A DNA stretch of 13,920 nucleotides from Bryobacterales bacterium (GCA_025353235.1 JANXQZ010000408.1:1-13920); one strand, 5' to 3'; positions 1-7,874 are shown, numbered from the stretch's first letter. Notes: generated from the letters alone by a model not told the origin. Translations and numbers: made by a program.

Positions 1-762
1 GTAAGCTACCAGCGTGCCGTCCTTTTTCCGCACCACCGACGGCTGGATGCAGCCGTAACCCACGATGGGCTCGCTCGCAGTCCAGGAATAGCCTCCATCG
101 TCGCTGATTCCCATGATGCCGAAGGAGTATCCGTCCGAGTACATTGGAAGCAAAATCCGACCCGAGGGAAGCTCCAGGGGATGGGTGCGTGTGAACCAAC
201 CCATCCGCGAGAAGTACAGATCGTCTGCGTGTTCGATCATTTTGGTTGCATACTGCCCCAATCGCCCTTCTGCGCCCTTGTCCTTTTCCATTACTTCGCG
301 CGTCTTGGCGGCGATATTCTTGGGGATCAAAATTATATTGTCTTGGTGCTCCCATTTGGGAGGGCCCGAAGCTTGCTGATAGTCCGTCGAAATCCGATAC
401 TTCATCAGCGCGCTTTCCCAGGTATGCGCGATGATCACAGGCCAAAACAAGAATAGGCGCTGCTTTGAATCGATGAACATAGTGGGGTTGGTGTCCGGAA
501 ATCCGGGTGTGTCGGCCAAAGTAAACGGCTCACTCCACTTTCCGGTTGCCTTGCTCCAACGAGCAGCTTGGATCTTCACGTCGTCCGCGGTGCGTTCCCC
601 GGAACCGTGGAACCAGCAAACAAGAAAATCGCCGTTTGGCAACTCCACTATGGAAGAAGAGTGGTTGTGCCACTTTTCAAGCGGGAAGAGCGCCTCGCTT
701 CGGTAAATCGGCGCGGCAGCGGCCCAGGCCAATGTGACTAGCAGGAGGAAGATACAACGCAT
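1..762 (-). CDS. Secreted sialidase-family (BNR repeat) protein, 3' end outside window
   Basis: This frame is open from an ATG at 762-760 to the left edge, giving 254 residues of a longer protein. Residues 1-17 (MRCIFLLLVTLAWAAAA) look like a signal peptide, so the product is probably exported. The mature start has the sialidase-fold signature HNHSSSIVELPNGDFLVCWF (32-51), and residues 220-227 (SDDGGYSW) form an Asp-box/BNR motif of the six-bladed propeller. A TAG lies two codons upstream of the ATG, which fixes the start to within one codon. The GGAGGT at 782-777 is 14 nt away, a rather long spacing. Acidobacterial members of this family are often annotated exo-alpha-sialidase, but substrates are mostly unknown, so a generic glycan-active role is the most I would claim. 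It is transcribed divergently from the four-helix protein gene at 868. Confidence 0.82.
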   Translation of the reverse strand, partial: MRCIFLLLVTLAWAAAAPIYRSEALFPLEKWHNHSSSIVELPNGDFLVCWFHGSGERTADDVKIQAARWSKATGKWSEPFTLADTPGFPDTNPTMFIDSKQRLFLFWPVIIAHTWESALMKYRISTDYQQASGPPKWEHQDNIILIPKNIAAKTREVMEKDKGAEGRLGQYATKMIEHADDLYFSRMGWFTRTHPLELPSGRILLPMYSDGYSFGIMGISDDGGYSWTASEPIVGYGCIQPSVVRKKDGTLVAY

Positions 763-853
763 CAGCTAATCATGGCACCTCCAAAGCCTGGCCAGAAGCT
801 CATGGAAGTCGGAATGTAAGAAACAACACTGGCAGTTGCGAGTCTTACAGGGT

Positions 854-860
854 GAAGGAG
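854..860 (+). promoter_or_regulatory. Shine-Dalgarno site of the DUF2383-type gene
   Basis: GAAGGAG lies 7 nt before the ATG at 868. It contrasts with the two downstream plus-strand genes (1407 and 7875), which have no such site. Confidence 0.75.
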
Positions 861-867
861 TATTAAT

Positions 868-1347
868 ATGGCTAGCACGAAAGACTACATTTCCACATTG
901 AATGATCTTGTCGAGACCTGCAAGGACGGCGCGGAGGGCTTCCAAAAGGCCGCTGAGAATGTAAAACTCTCGGACCTGAAAACACTCTTCAACGAGTATG
1001 CCCAGCAACGGCAGAAGTTCGCGAGCGAACTGCAGATGGAAATCTCTCGTATCGGCGGTGACCCGGCGACAGGCGGGAGCGTGGCAGGCGCTGTACACCG
1101 CGGTTGGATGGATATCAAAGGGGCCTTCACCGGCAAGGACGATCACACGATCTTGGAAGAGGCGGAGCGCGGCGAAGATGTCGCGATCAGAGCGTATCAG
1201 GACGCTCTAGGCGTCGATCTGCCATCGGATTTGCGATCAGTGGTCGACCGGCAGTATCAGATTGTTCAACAAGCCCATAGAAATGTGCGATCGCTTCGGG
1301 ATCGCGCCGCCAGCACCACCACGCGGGAGACTGCTCGGACACTCTAA
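868..1347 (+). CDS. DUF2383 / PA2169-type four-helix-bundle protein
   Basis: This is a 159-residue soluble, helix-rich protein with no signal peptide or membrane segment. The opening (STLNDLVETCKDGAEGFQKA), the central EYAQQRQKFASELQ and the later EEAERGEDVAIRAYQDAL match the pattern of the PA2169/DUF2383 family, which has a ferritin-like four-helix fold of unknown function and is often stress-associated. The length is typical of the family (about 150 residues). The start ATG is preceded by GAAGGAG (854-860) at a 7-nt spacing, a good Shine-Dalgarno site that confirms the start. The last 20 or so residues are Ser/Thr/Arg-rich and probably disordered. It sits between a divergent sialidase-family gene and a downstream PQQ dehydrogenase that has its own promoter, so it is probably a single-gene unit. 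Assignment to the family is fairly secure; the role is not known. Confidence 0.8.
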   Translation: MASTKDYISTLNDLVETCKDGAEGFQKAAENVKLSDLKTLFNEYAQQRQKFASELQMEISRIGGDPATGGSVAGAVHRGWMDIKGAFTGKDDHTILEEAERGEDVAIRAYQDALGVDLPSDLRSVVDRQYQIVQQAHRNVRSLRDRAASTTTRETARTL

Positions 1348-1369
1348 CGTTACCGGGTTTTGAGTTCGG

Positions 1370-1399
1370 TTCAACCAGTCTGCGGGTCGCGCGTATAAT
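1370..1399 (+). promoter_or_regulatory. Sigma-70-type promoter abutting the PQQ dehydrogenase start codon
   Basis: A perfect TATAAT -10 box lies at 1394-1399. A weak -35 (TTCAAC, 1370-1375, 3 of 6 matches) lies 18 bp upstream. Transcription would be expected to begin about 6-8 nt after the -10 box, at about 1405-1407, which is where the GTG start codon (1407) lies. There is no Shine-Dalgarno sequence between the -10 box and the GTG. The mRNA is therefore predicted to be leaderless or nearly so; this is inference from spacing. Confidence 0.6.
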
Positions 1400-1406
1400 A
1401 TTCAGC

Positions 1407-3188
1407 GTGACCCGCATACTAATCTTGCTGTTGTGCTGCCTGCCTATTGCCGTCGCTGCGGATGAAGACGGTGCCGCCCTCTTCGATAAAAATTGTTCGT
1501 TATGCCATAAACCTGCCGCAGAAAACCGTACCCCGACTCCCGACGCCCTCAAACGCCTGACAAATCGCACGATTGTGAACGCCTTGGAGTCTGGCGTCAT
1601 GAAACCCCAGGGCTCTTCTCTAACTCCGGGAGAGCGGCAGGCCATTGCTAACTTCTTGGTCCCAAGAACAGCAGGCGACTCCGTGATGGTCGCCACGGCC
1701 GCGACGTGCAGCACCGGCAACCGTGCTCTCTCAAGCCTCCTCGGCTGGAACGGGTGGAGTGCAGACGAGACTAACAGCCGTTTTCAAAGCGAGAAAATGG
1801 CAGGTCTTCGAGCGGCGGACATTCCCAATCTGAAGTTGAAATGGGCTTTCGGGTTTGCCAACACATCCTCGGTTTTCGGTCAGCCGAGCGTGGCGGGCGG
1901 GCGACTTTTCTTCGGGAGTGGAAACGGGACGGTGTACTCGCTGGATGCTGCCACCGGCTGCGTATATTGGACGTTCAAAGCTCCCACTAGCGTCCGCACT
2001 CCCATCACGATCGCCTTGGTGGAAGGCAAGTACTTGGCCTACTTCGGCGACGGAGCCGCAAACGTCTACGCTGTTGACGCGCAATCCGGCGAGCTGGTTT
2101 GGAAAACGAAAATAGACGAACATAAACTCGCTGGCATTACCGGTGCGCCGCAATTCTATAACGGTCGTTTATTCGTGCCTGTTCGCTCAGGCAGTGAAGA
2201 AATGATCGCCGCCCAGTTGAACTACGCGTGCTGCACCTTTCGAGGCAGCCTTGCGGCGCTGGATGCTAAGACCGGCAAACAGGTTTGGAAAACCTATACG
2301 ATTCCAGATCCTCCTACGATGGTTGGAAAGAGTACATCTGGGACGAAGCGGTTCGGACCGTCAGGCGCGGGAATTTGGTCCGCTCCCACGATTGATGTCA
2401 AACGCAAGGCGATTTACGTCGGGACCGGAAATAACTATTCCGATCCTCCCACGAAATATGGAGATGCAATTCTAGCTTTCGATTTAGACACGGGATCGCT
2501 GCGCTGGTCGAAACAGATGAACGAGGATGTCTGGAACTACAGCTGCTCCCAGCCGAATAAGGCAAATTGCCCGGAGAAGCCCGATCGGGACACGGATATT
2601 GGAACCTCGCCTATCCTGCACAAGCTTGCGAACGGCAAGGAGGTTTTGTTGTTCGGCCAGAAGTCGGGTTACGTACGAGCCATCGATCCGGACCACCGAG
2701 GCGCGCTTCTGTGGGAGAAGCAGGTTGGCAAGGGCGGAGCGCTGGGCGGGATCATGTGGGGGTTGGCGGCGGATGGGGATAAGGTCTACGTTCCGCTTTC
2801 AGATATCGCGCCTGGGCCCGCTGGCGGCCTGTTTGCGTTCAAGATTGCGACCGGCGAACAGGCTTGGTACGTGCCACCTGCCGAACTCACCTGCAAGAGC
2901 AAACCTGGCTGCAACGCAGCCCAGATGGCACCGGCTACGTCCATCACGGGTGCCGTGTTTTCCGGCTCGCTCGACGGGCATTTGCGCGCGTATGCTGCGG
3001 CGGATGGAAAAGTAATTTGGGACTATGACACGTTGCGAGAGTTCGAGACCGTGAATGGGGTGAAGGCCCATGGGGGATCGTTAAACGCCACAGGCCCGAC
3101 CATTGCGAACGGCATGCTTTTCGTAAATTCGGGTTATAGCCAGCTTACGGGTATGGCTGGCAATGTACTTCTCGCGTTTGAAAAATAA
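1407..3188 (+). CDS. Secreted cytochrome c-PQQ dehydrogenase, polyvinyl-alcohol dehydrogenase-like
   Basis: This 593-residue quinohaemoprotein probably oxidises an alcohol in the periplasm with PQQ and passes electrons to its own heme c. Residues 1-18 are a signal peptide (MTRILILLLCCLPIAVAA). A small N-terminal cytochrome c domain follows, with the heme motif C30-S-L-C33-H34 and a likely axial Met65 (ESGVMKPQG). From about residue 110 to the end is an eight-bladed PQQ beta-propeller with repeated blade motifs such as GTVYSLDAATGCVYW and SLAALDAKTGKQVW. Adjacent cysteines C275-C276 in NYACCTFRGS recall the vicinal disulfide stacked on PQQ in quinoprotein alcohol dehydrogenases, and CCTFRGS is typical of the polyvinyl-alcohol dehydrogenase group (EC 1.1.2.6). 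TGNNYSDP (340-347) and DIGTSPIL (397-404) are probable cofactor/calcium-site segments. An N-terminal heme with C-terminal PQQ domain order also fits that group. The true substrate is unknown. The start is GTG. No PQQ biosynthesis gene is in the window. Confidence 0.87.
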   Translation: MTRILILLLCCLPIAVAADEDGAALFDKNCSLCHKPAAENRTPTPDALKRLTNRTIVNALESGVMKPQGSSLTPGERQAIANFLVPRTAGDSVMVATAATCSTGNRALSSLLGWNGWSADETNSRFQSEKMAGLRAADIPNLKLKWAFGFANTSSVFGQPSVAGGRLFFGSGNGTVYSLDAATGCVYWTFKAPTSVRTPITIALVEGKYLAYFGDGAANVYAVDAQSGELVWKTKIDEHKLAGITGAPQFYNGRLFVPVRSGSEEMIAAQLNYACCTFRGSLAALDAKTGKQVWKTYTIPDPPTMVGKSTSGTKRFGPSGAGIWSAPTIDVKRKAIYVGTGNNYSDPPTKYGDAILAFDLDTGSLRWSKQMNEDVWNYSCSQPNKANCPEKPDRDTDIGTSPILHKLANGKEVLLFGQKSGYVRAIDPDHRGALLWEKQVGKGGALGGIMWGLAADGDKVYVPLSDIAPGPAGGLFAFKIATGEQAWYVPPAELTCKSKPGCNAAQMAPATSITGAVFSGSLDGHLRAYAAADGKVIWDYDTLREFETVNGVKAHGGSLNATGPTIANGMLFVNSGYSQLTGMAGNVLLAFEK

Positions 3189-3214
3189 TTTCTTGTTGAA
3201 CCGCTCCCTCACGG

Positions 3215-4465
3215 TCACGGCTTGGTAACGCGTCTAGACGGTCGGGCGACTCGCTTTCGGATGAGCTCTGCGGCTTCGGGCTGATTGTTCTTCAGAGCAG
3301 CCTCGAGCGCGCTCACGCCTTTGCGAGTTTGGATCGCCGGGTCGGCACCGCGCGCCAGTAAAACATCCACCACCTCGGTGCGACCCCAGGAAGACGCATA
3401 GTAGAGCGGAGTTGCGCCAGACTCCTCGTCACGGGCATTCACTTCAGCTCCGCGGTCCAGCAAGAGCTCCACGACGGCCCCGTTCCCTCCCAGCGCGGCA
3501 GCATGCAGCGGAGTCATTCCAGCCTTGTTGCGCTGATTGATTTTTGCGCCTCGGGCCAGCAAGAGATCCACTATATCTACAAACCCTTTCAGGCAGGCAT
3601 CCTCAAGCGGAACAGTCCCATCCGGTCCTAATGCATTGAGATCGGAACCTTTGTCAAGCAGCAAGCCCACCAACTCGACTTGGCCGCGCAATATCGCCTC
3701 GTGCAGCGCCCGTGGTCCCGATTGGTTCGGCCCTTTCAATTTTGCGCCTTTGTCGAGCAACGCTTCGGCAACTTTGCTTTGCCGATAATGCAGGGCGTCA
3801 TCCAGAGGCGTCGCGCCGCTATTATCGAGCGCACTAACATCCGCACCAGCGTTGAGCAGCGCCGCCACTACATCCAGATGACCTTTGATGGACGCCTCGT
3901 GCAGCGCCGTGGCACCCGTCTCCTCATTTTTCACTCGGAAGTTCGCACCATGAGCTAGTAAGACCCTGACCACTTCGGCTTGGCCTCGCCAGCACGCTTC
4001 ATCGAGAGGAGTGCTTCCGCCCGCGTCCTTGGCATCGATGGGCGCGCCCTTGGCGAGTAGCAGCTCAACCACTCCGCTTAAGCCACGGCCCGCCGCCAAA
4101 TGCAAAGCGGTCGCGCCCGAACGGTACTTAGCCTGTACATCGGCCCCTTTTTCCACTAGAAGCCGCGCGATAGCTGGGTGATTTTTGATGATGGCGTAAT
4201 GCAGCGCCGTGGATCCAGCTTCCTTGTGGCGTGCATTCACATTGGCCCCACGATCGAGGAGCAGTGCCACCACCTCGCCGTCACCGGCCCAGACCGCATC
4301 GTGCAGCGCCGTGCCGCCGAGTGAATCGACTTCATTCACATCGGCACCTTGGTCCAGAAGCAGGCGCACTTTAGCAATATCGCCGGCGCGTGCGGCACGG
4401 TGCAGTTCCTCGACATCGGCAGCCCACGCCAATAGGGAGAGCAAAGTAAGGAGCACTAGCTTCAT
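3215..4465 (-). CDS. Exported ankyrin-repeat protein (12 repeats)
   Basis: The protein has 416 residues. Residues 1-16 (MKLVLLTLLSLLAWAA) form a short signal peptide, so it is probably periplasmic or secreted. Nearly all the rest is ankyrin repeats of about 33 residues starting near 17, 52, 86, 119, 152, 186, 219, 252, 285, 318, 352 and 385. Each has the usual TALHxA/TPLxxA opening and xVVxLLLxxGAxxN core. Repeats 2, 5 and 10 are 34 residues, with an extra residue in the loop (KEAGS, EETGA, EESGA). The last repeat leads into a basic tail (KRVARPSRRVTKP). There is no enzyme domain, so the likely role is protein binding. Its ATG overlaps the TGA of the RND permease gene (ATGA, 4465-4462), which implies translational coupling and a shared mRNA. 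The 3' end is about 26 bp from the convergent PQQ dehydrogenase, and no terminator hairpin is evident between them. Confidence 0.9.
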   Translation of the reverse strand: MKLVLLTLLSLLAWAADVEELHRAARAGDIAKVRLLLDQGADVNEVDSLGGTALHDAVWAGDGEVVALLLDRGANVNARHKEAGSTALHYAIIKNHPAIARLLVEKGADVQAKYRSGATALHLAAGRGLSGVVELLLAKGAPIDAKDAGGSTPLDEACWRGQAEVVRVLLAHGANFRVKNEETGATALHEASIKGHLDVVAALLNAGADVSALDNSGATPLDDALHYRQSKVAEALLDKGAKLKGPNQSGPRALHEAILRGQVELVGLLLDKGSDLNALGPDGTVPLEDACLKGFVDIVDLLLARGAKINQRNKAGMTPLHAAALGGNGAVVELLLDRGAEVNARDEESGATPLYYASSWGRTEVVDVLLARGADPAIQTRKGVSALEAALKNNQPEAAELIRKRVARPSRRVTKP

Positions 4466-7400
4466 GCCATATCCAATCCGCTATCTCCGTCTTCCATTCG
4501 CTCCAGCGCAAGCCTTTGATCGAAGTCGATAGGCGGGTCCTTGCGCAACGCGCTATACACGATCGGAACAATGAAGAGCGTTGTTACCGTAGCTAGCAGC
4601 AATCCTCCAATCACGGCGCGGCCGAGCGGGGCGTTCTGTTCTGCGCCTTCGCCCCATCCGAGCGCCATCGGAAGCATGCCGATCATCATCGCCGCAGCCG
4701 TCATCAACACGGGGCGTATTCGAGTGTACCCCGCCGATAGCGCCGCTGATCGAGCATCCATGCCTTCATCGATTCGCTGATCATTGGCAAACACCACCAT
4801 GAGAATGCTGTTCGCAGTGGCCACCCCGATGCACATGATCGCGCCCATGAGCGACGGCACGCTGAAGGTGGTCTGCGTGAGGAACAGCATCCAAACGATT
4901 CCCGCCAGCGCTCCTGGAAGAGCCATCAGAATAATGAACGGGTCCACCCACGATTGAAAATTGACAGCCATCAGCAGATACACCAGGATCACGGCGAAGA
5001 TCATGCCAATCTCAAGCCGGTAAAACGAAGTCTGCATCGTTTCAGCTTGGCCGCGCAAATCCAGCGAAATACCGGGCGGCAAATTCGGCGTGAACTCGGC
5101 CATGATCTTCTGCACCTCTGCCGCAACTCCGCCCAAATCGCTTCGGTCCACGTTGGCGTAAATGTCCAGCACTGGTTGCACATCGTAGTGGTCCACGATC
5201 TCGGGCGCTACGCCGCGCTTCACGCCCGCCAAGTTGGCTAGGAATTGGGTCCCCTGCGGTGCCGCCGCTCCTGGATTCCCATAAGCGAGCGAGGCTTGAT
5301 TGGGTCCCGCGCCGATGGATGAGATCGCCGTAGGCAGGCCGGATGTGCCGCCACCCGCTGCCGTGATTGGAGTTCGCAAGAGGGCGTCCAGGGAGTTCAT
5401 GCGGTACTGAGGAGTTTGGACCGATACGTTGTAGTTCACTCCATTGGCCCAGTTCAGCCACTGCGTAGGCGCGACCTGCCCGCTTCCGCTCAGCGAAATG
5501 AGGAGGCTATTCGCCACGTCTCTCTGCGTGAGCCCGACTTGGCCCGCCCGGTCTCGATCCACATCCAGCCGTATCTCTGGATAGTCCACCACTTGATGTA
5601 TATGAACGTCCGCGGCACCAGGAATGCGTCTGATCCGATCTTCCAGAGCGCGCGTGACCGCGTAGCTCTTAGCTGCATCCCGTCCGGCCACTTGCAAGTC
5701 GATCGGAGCGGGCAGACCGAAATTCAGAATCTGATTCGTGATGTTTGCAGCCTCGAAGAAAAACACGGCCTCGGGAAACTTCTCGTGAAGTCGACGTCGC
5801 AACTGCTGCGTGTACTCGCGGGTGGAACCGTGCTCGCCTGCCTTTAGGGAGATCAAGATGTCGCCGTCGCTGATTCCAATGGTGGGCGTATCGCCCATAG
5901 CAAGGTTGGTGCTGCTGTTGGGCAGCCCGATATTATCCATGATGATGTCGATCTCGCGCGCGGGAACAACGGACCGAATCTCGTTCTCGATGTTGGCGAA
6001 CATCATCTCCGCTTGCTCAATGCGCGTGCCGGCCGGCGCCCGAGCGTGAAGCCGCATCTGGCCTGAATCGACGGTGGGGAAGAAATCCCTTCCCACAAAA
6101 TTAGCCAGGCACAAAGATCCTACGGTGAAGATCGCAAACCCAATTACCACGGGCGGCCGGTGATCTAAGCACCACGCCAGCAGCGCCGTGTACGACTCGC
6201 GCAGCATCTCGAAAAGATGATTGAACACGTAGTGCACGCGCCAGATCGGCCCCTTCCCTCCAGCAGTTTCGCCATGCTGTCCCCGCGCGTACAGCATCAC
6301 TTCCGGGCGAAGCAGGAAGTGAACCATGTTCGGGATCAAAGTTCGCGAAAGCAAATACGAAGCCAACATGGCGAACACGACAGCCATCGCCAGAGGCGTG
6401 AACAGGAACTTCGCCACGCCGGTGAGCAACAAAACCGGAACGAACACGATGCATATGCACATGGTGGATACAAACGACGGCGCTGCGATTTGCTGGGCGC
6501 CATCGAGCACAGCGCGCACCAGCGGCTTCCTCATCGCCATATTGCGGTGAGTGTTCTCGATCTCAACCGTGGCATCGTCCACCAGGATGCCGACCGCCAG
6601 CGCCAATCCTCCCAGAGTCATGACATTGATCGTTTGTCCTAAGACGCTGAGAACGATCAGCGATGTCAAAATAGAGAGCGGAATAGAGATGCATACGATC
6701 AGCGTGCTGCGCCAGCTTCCAAGGAAAAGGAGGATCATCAGGCCCGTGAGAAGGGCCGCAATGAGAGCCTCTCTCAGTACGCCGTTGATCGACGCGCGCA
6801 CAAACAAGGACTGATCGAAGAACTGTCGAATTTCCAACTCGGGAGGGAGTCCGGCCTGAATCTTGCGGAGCCGTTGCCGGACTGCGTTAACGATCGTGAG
6901 AGTTGAGGAGCGCCCATTCTTCAGCACGGTGAGCAGCGCGCCGCGGGTGCCATTCGTCCTCACGATATTGGTCTGAACCGTGTAGCCGTCGCGGACCTGC
7001 CCGATGTCCTTGATGTACACCATCGCGCCATTCACGACTTTGACGGGCAGGTTGTTCATATCTTCCAGCGCTCGCGGGCTGCTATTGAGCTTGATCTGAT
7101 AATCGCGGTCGCCGAATTTGGCGGTTCCTGCCGGAAGAATCAGATTTTGAAGCGTGAGCGCATTCGATACGTCAGTAGCTGAGATTTGTTTGGCGTACAT
7201 CGAATCCGGATTCAAATCCACCATCACTTGACGATATTTGCCGCCATACGGCGAAGGCACGGCAGCACCCCGAATGGTCGCGAGCTGGGTGCGGATAAAG
7301 TTCTGACCGTAGTCGTATAGCTGCTGTTCGCTGAGGGTCTTGCTACCCAACCCGAGTTGGAGGATGGGCACGGTGGACGCGTCGTACTTCACGATGTTGG

Positions 7401-7779
7401 GCGGGTAAATTCCTGGCGGCAGAATTTTCAGGACCGCCTGCGAAACGGCGTTCACTTGCGCCATCGCCATCTCCACTTTCGAGCCGGGATGGAAGAAGAT
7501 TCGAATCACGGAAACGCCGTTGTAGGACTGCGATTCGATGTGCTCGATATCGTTCACCGTGGTTGTCAGGGAGCGCTCGAAGACGGTGACAATGCGCTTT
7601 TCCATCTCCTCGGGCGAGATCCCGCTGTAGGTCCACACCGCGCTGATAACAGGAATATCGATGTAAGGAAAAATGTCGATGGGCATGCTGACGATAGACA
7701 CGCCGCCGAGCAGCGCGATCAGCATAGCCATGACGACGAAAGTATAAGGGCGGCGGAGGGCTAATTCGACAATCCACAT
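4462..7779 (-). CDS. RND-family efflux permease (AcrB/MdtB-like, HAE1-type)
   Basis: At 1105 residues this is a full-length proton-driven inner-membrane pump that would export small hydrophobic compounds through a tripartite complex. It has the standard plan: TM1 (about 10-30), a first periplasmic loop, TM2-6 (about 335-500), TM7 (about 543-563), a second periplasmic loop, and TM8-12 (about 922-1080). The TM4 proton-relay pair is present as D401-D402 in GILVDDATVEIEN. The TM10 lysine of AcrB (K940) is absent: the matching stretch reads GVATANSILMV and places Ala989 there. Around 805-844 a Gly/Ala-rich stretch looks inserted in the second periplasmic loop. ATG at 7779 has a near-perfect Shine-Dalgarno site. 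It is followed by the ankyrin gene with an ATGA overlap. No membrane fusion protein or TolC-like gene lies beside it, so partners must come from elsewhere. Confidence 0.92.
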   Translation of the reverse strand: MWIVELALRRPYTFVVMAMLIALLGGVSIVSMPIDIFPYIDIPVISAVWTYSGISPEEMEKRIVTVFERSLTTTVNDIEHIESQSYNGVSVIRIFFHPGSKVEMAMAQVNAVSQAVLKILPPGIYPPNIVKYDASTVPILQLGLGSKTLSEQQLYDYGQNFIRTQLATIRGAAVPSPYGGKYRQVMVDLNPDSMYAKQISATDVSNALTLQNLILPAGTAKFGDRDYQIKLNSSPRALEDMNNLPVKVVNGAMVYIKDIGQVRDGYTVQTNIVRTNGTRGALLTVLKNGRSSTLTIVNAVRQRLRKIQAGLPPELEIRQFFDQSLFVRASINGVLREALIAALLTGLMILLFLGSWRSTLIVCISIPLSILTSLIVLSVLGQTINVMTLGGLALAVGILVDDATVEIENTHRNMAMRKPLVRAVLDGAQQIAAPSFVSTMCICIVFVPVLLLTGVAKFLFTPLAMAVVFAMLASYLLSRTLIPNMVHFLLRPEVMLYARGQHGETAGGKGPIWRVHYVFNHLFEMLRESYTALLAWCLDHRPPVVIGFAIFTVGSLCLANFVGRDFFPTVDSGQMRLHARAPAGTRIEQAEMMFANIENEIRSVVPAREIDIIMDNIGLPNSSTNLAMGDTPTIGISDGDILISLKAGEHGSTREYTQQLRRRLHEKFPEAVFFFEAANITNQILNFGLPAPIDLQVAGRDAAKSYAVTRALEDRIRRIPGAADVHIHQVVDYPEIRLDVDRDRAGQVGLTQRDVANSLLISLSGSGQVAPTQWLNWANGVNYNVSVQTPQYRMNSLDALLRTPITAAGGGTSGLPTAISSIGAGPNQASLAYGNPGAAAPQGTQFLANLAGVKRGVAPEIVDHYDVQPVLDIYANVDRSDLGGVAAEVQKIMAEFTPNLPPGISLDLRGQAETMQTSFYRLEIGMIFAVILVYLLMAVNFQSWVDPFIILMALPGALAGIVWMLFLTQTTFSVPSLMGAIMCIGVATANSILMVVFANDQRIDEGMDARSAALSAGYTRIRPVLMTAAAMMIGMLPMALGWGEGAEQNAPLGRAVIGGLLLATVTTLFIVPIVYSALRKDPPIDFDQRLALERMEDGDSGLDMA

Positions 7780-7785
7780 GGCGAG

Positions 7786-7794
7786 TTACCTCCA
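7786..7794 (-). promoter_or_regulatory. Strong Shine-Dalgarno site of the RND permease
   Basis: On the minus strand TGGAGGTAA lies 6 nt from the ATG at 7779 (9 nt counted from GGAGG). It fixes that start and shows that the organism does use canonical ribosome binding, unlike the divergent kinase gene. Confidence 0.75.
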
Positions 7795-7859
7795 GTATCG
7801 AGCAAGCCGGGCGCGCCTAGTTGAACGGAGATGTCAGCCACCACCGGGATGCGATGCCG

Positions 7860-7868
7860 TGAGATACT
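7860..7868 (+). promoter_or_regulatory. Extended -10 promoter abutting the kinase start
   Basis: TGAGATACT reads as an extended -10 element (TGn at 7860-7862, then GATACT, 4 of 6 matches to TATAAT). A convincing -35 is not visible at 16-18 bp, as is usual for extended -10 promoters. Expected initiation is near 7875, the first base of the TTG start. No Shine-Dalgarno sequence precedes either the TTG or the in-frame GTG at 7887. Confidence 0.5.
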
Positions 7869-7874
7869 CTATCC

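Noticed and set aside
763..867. Promoters in the divergent gap between the sialidase-family and DUF2383-type genes
   Set aside because: Only weak hexamers (for example TACATT or TGTAAG) without matching -35 boxes, so nothing specific is supported.
766..1146. Minus-strand open frame of 126 codons upstream of the sialidase-family gene
   Set aside because: It is antisense to the DUF2383-type gene, which has a clear ribosome site and family match.
1187..2153. Two minus-strand open frames of 177 and 140 codons over the PQQ dehydrogenase
   Set aside because: They are shadows of a gene with clear heme and propeller motifs, and no domain is visible in either.
3189..3214. Terminator between the convergent PQQ and ankyrin genes
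   Set aside because: No stable inverted repeat followed by a T-run could be seen in the 26-bp gap on either strand.
3215..4465. Ankyrin protein as a eukaryote-directed effector
   Set aside because: A classical signal peptide and coupling to an efflux permease point to a periplasmic role, and no secretion-system gene is present.
3215..4465. Regularly spaced DNA repeats as a possible CRISPR-like array
   Set aside because: The period of about 99 bp is in frame and is explained by the ankyrin repeats.
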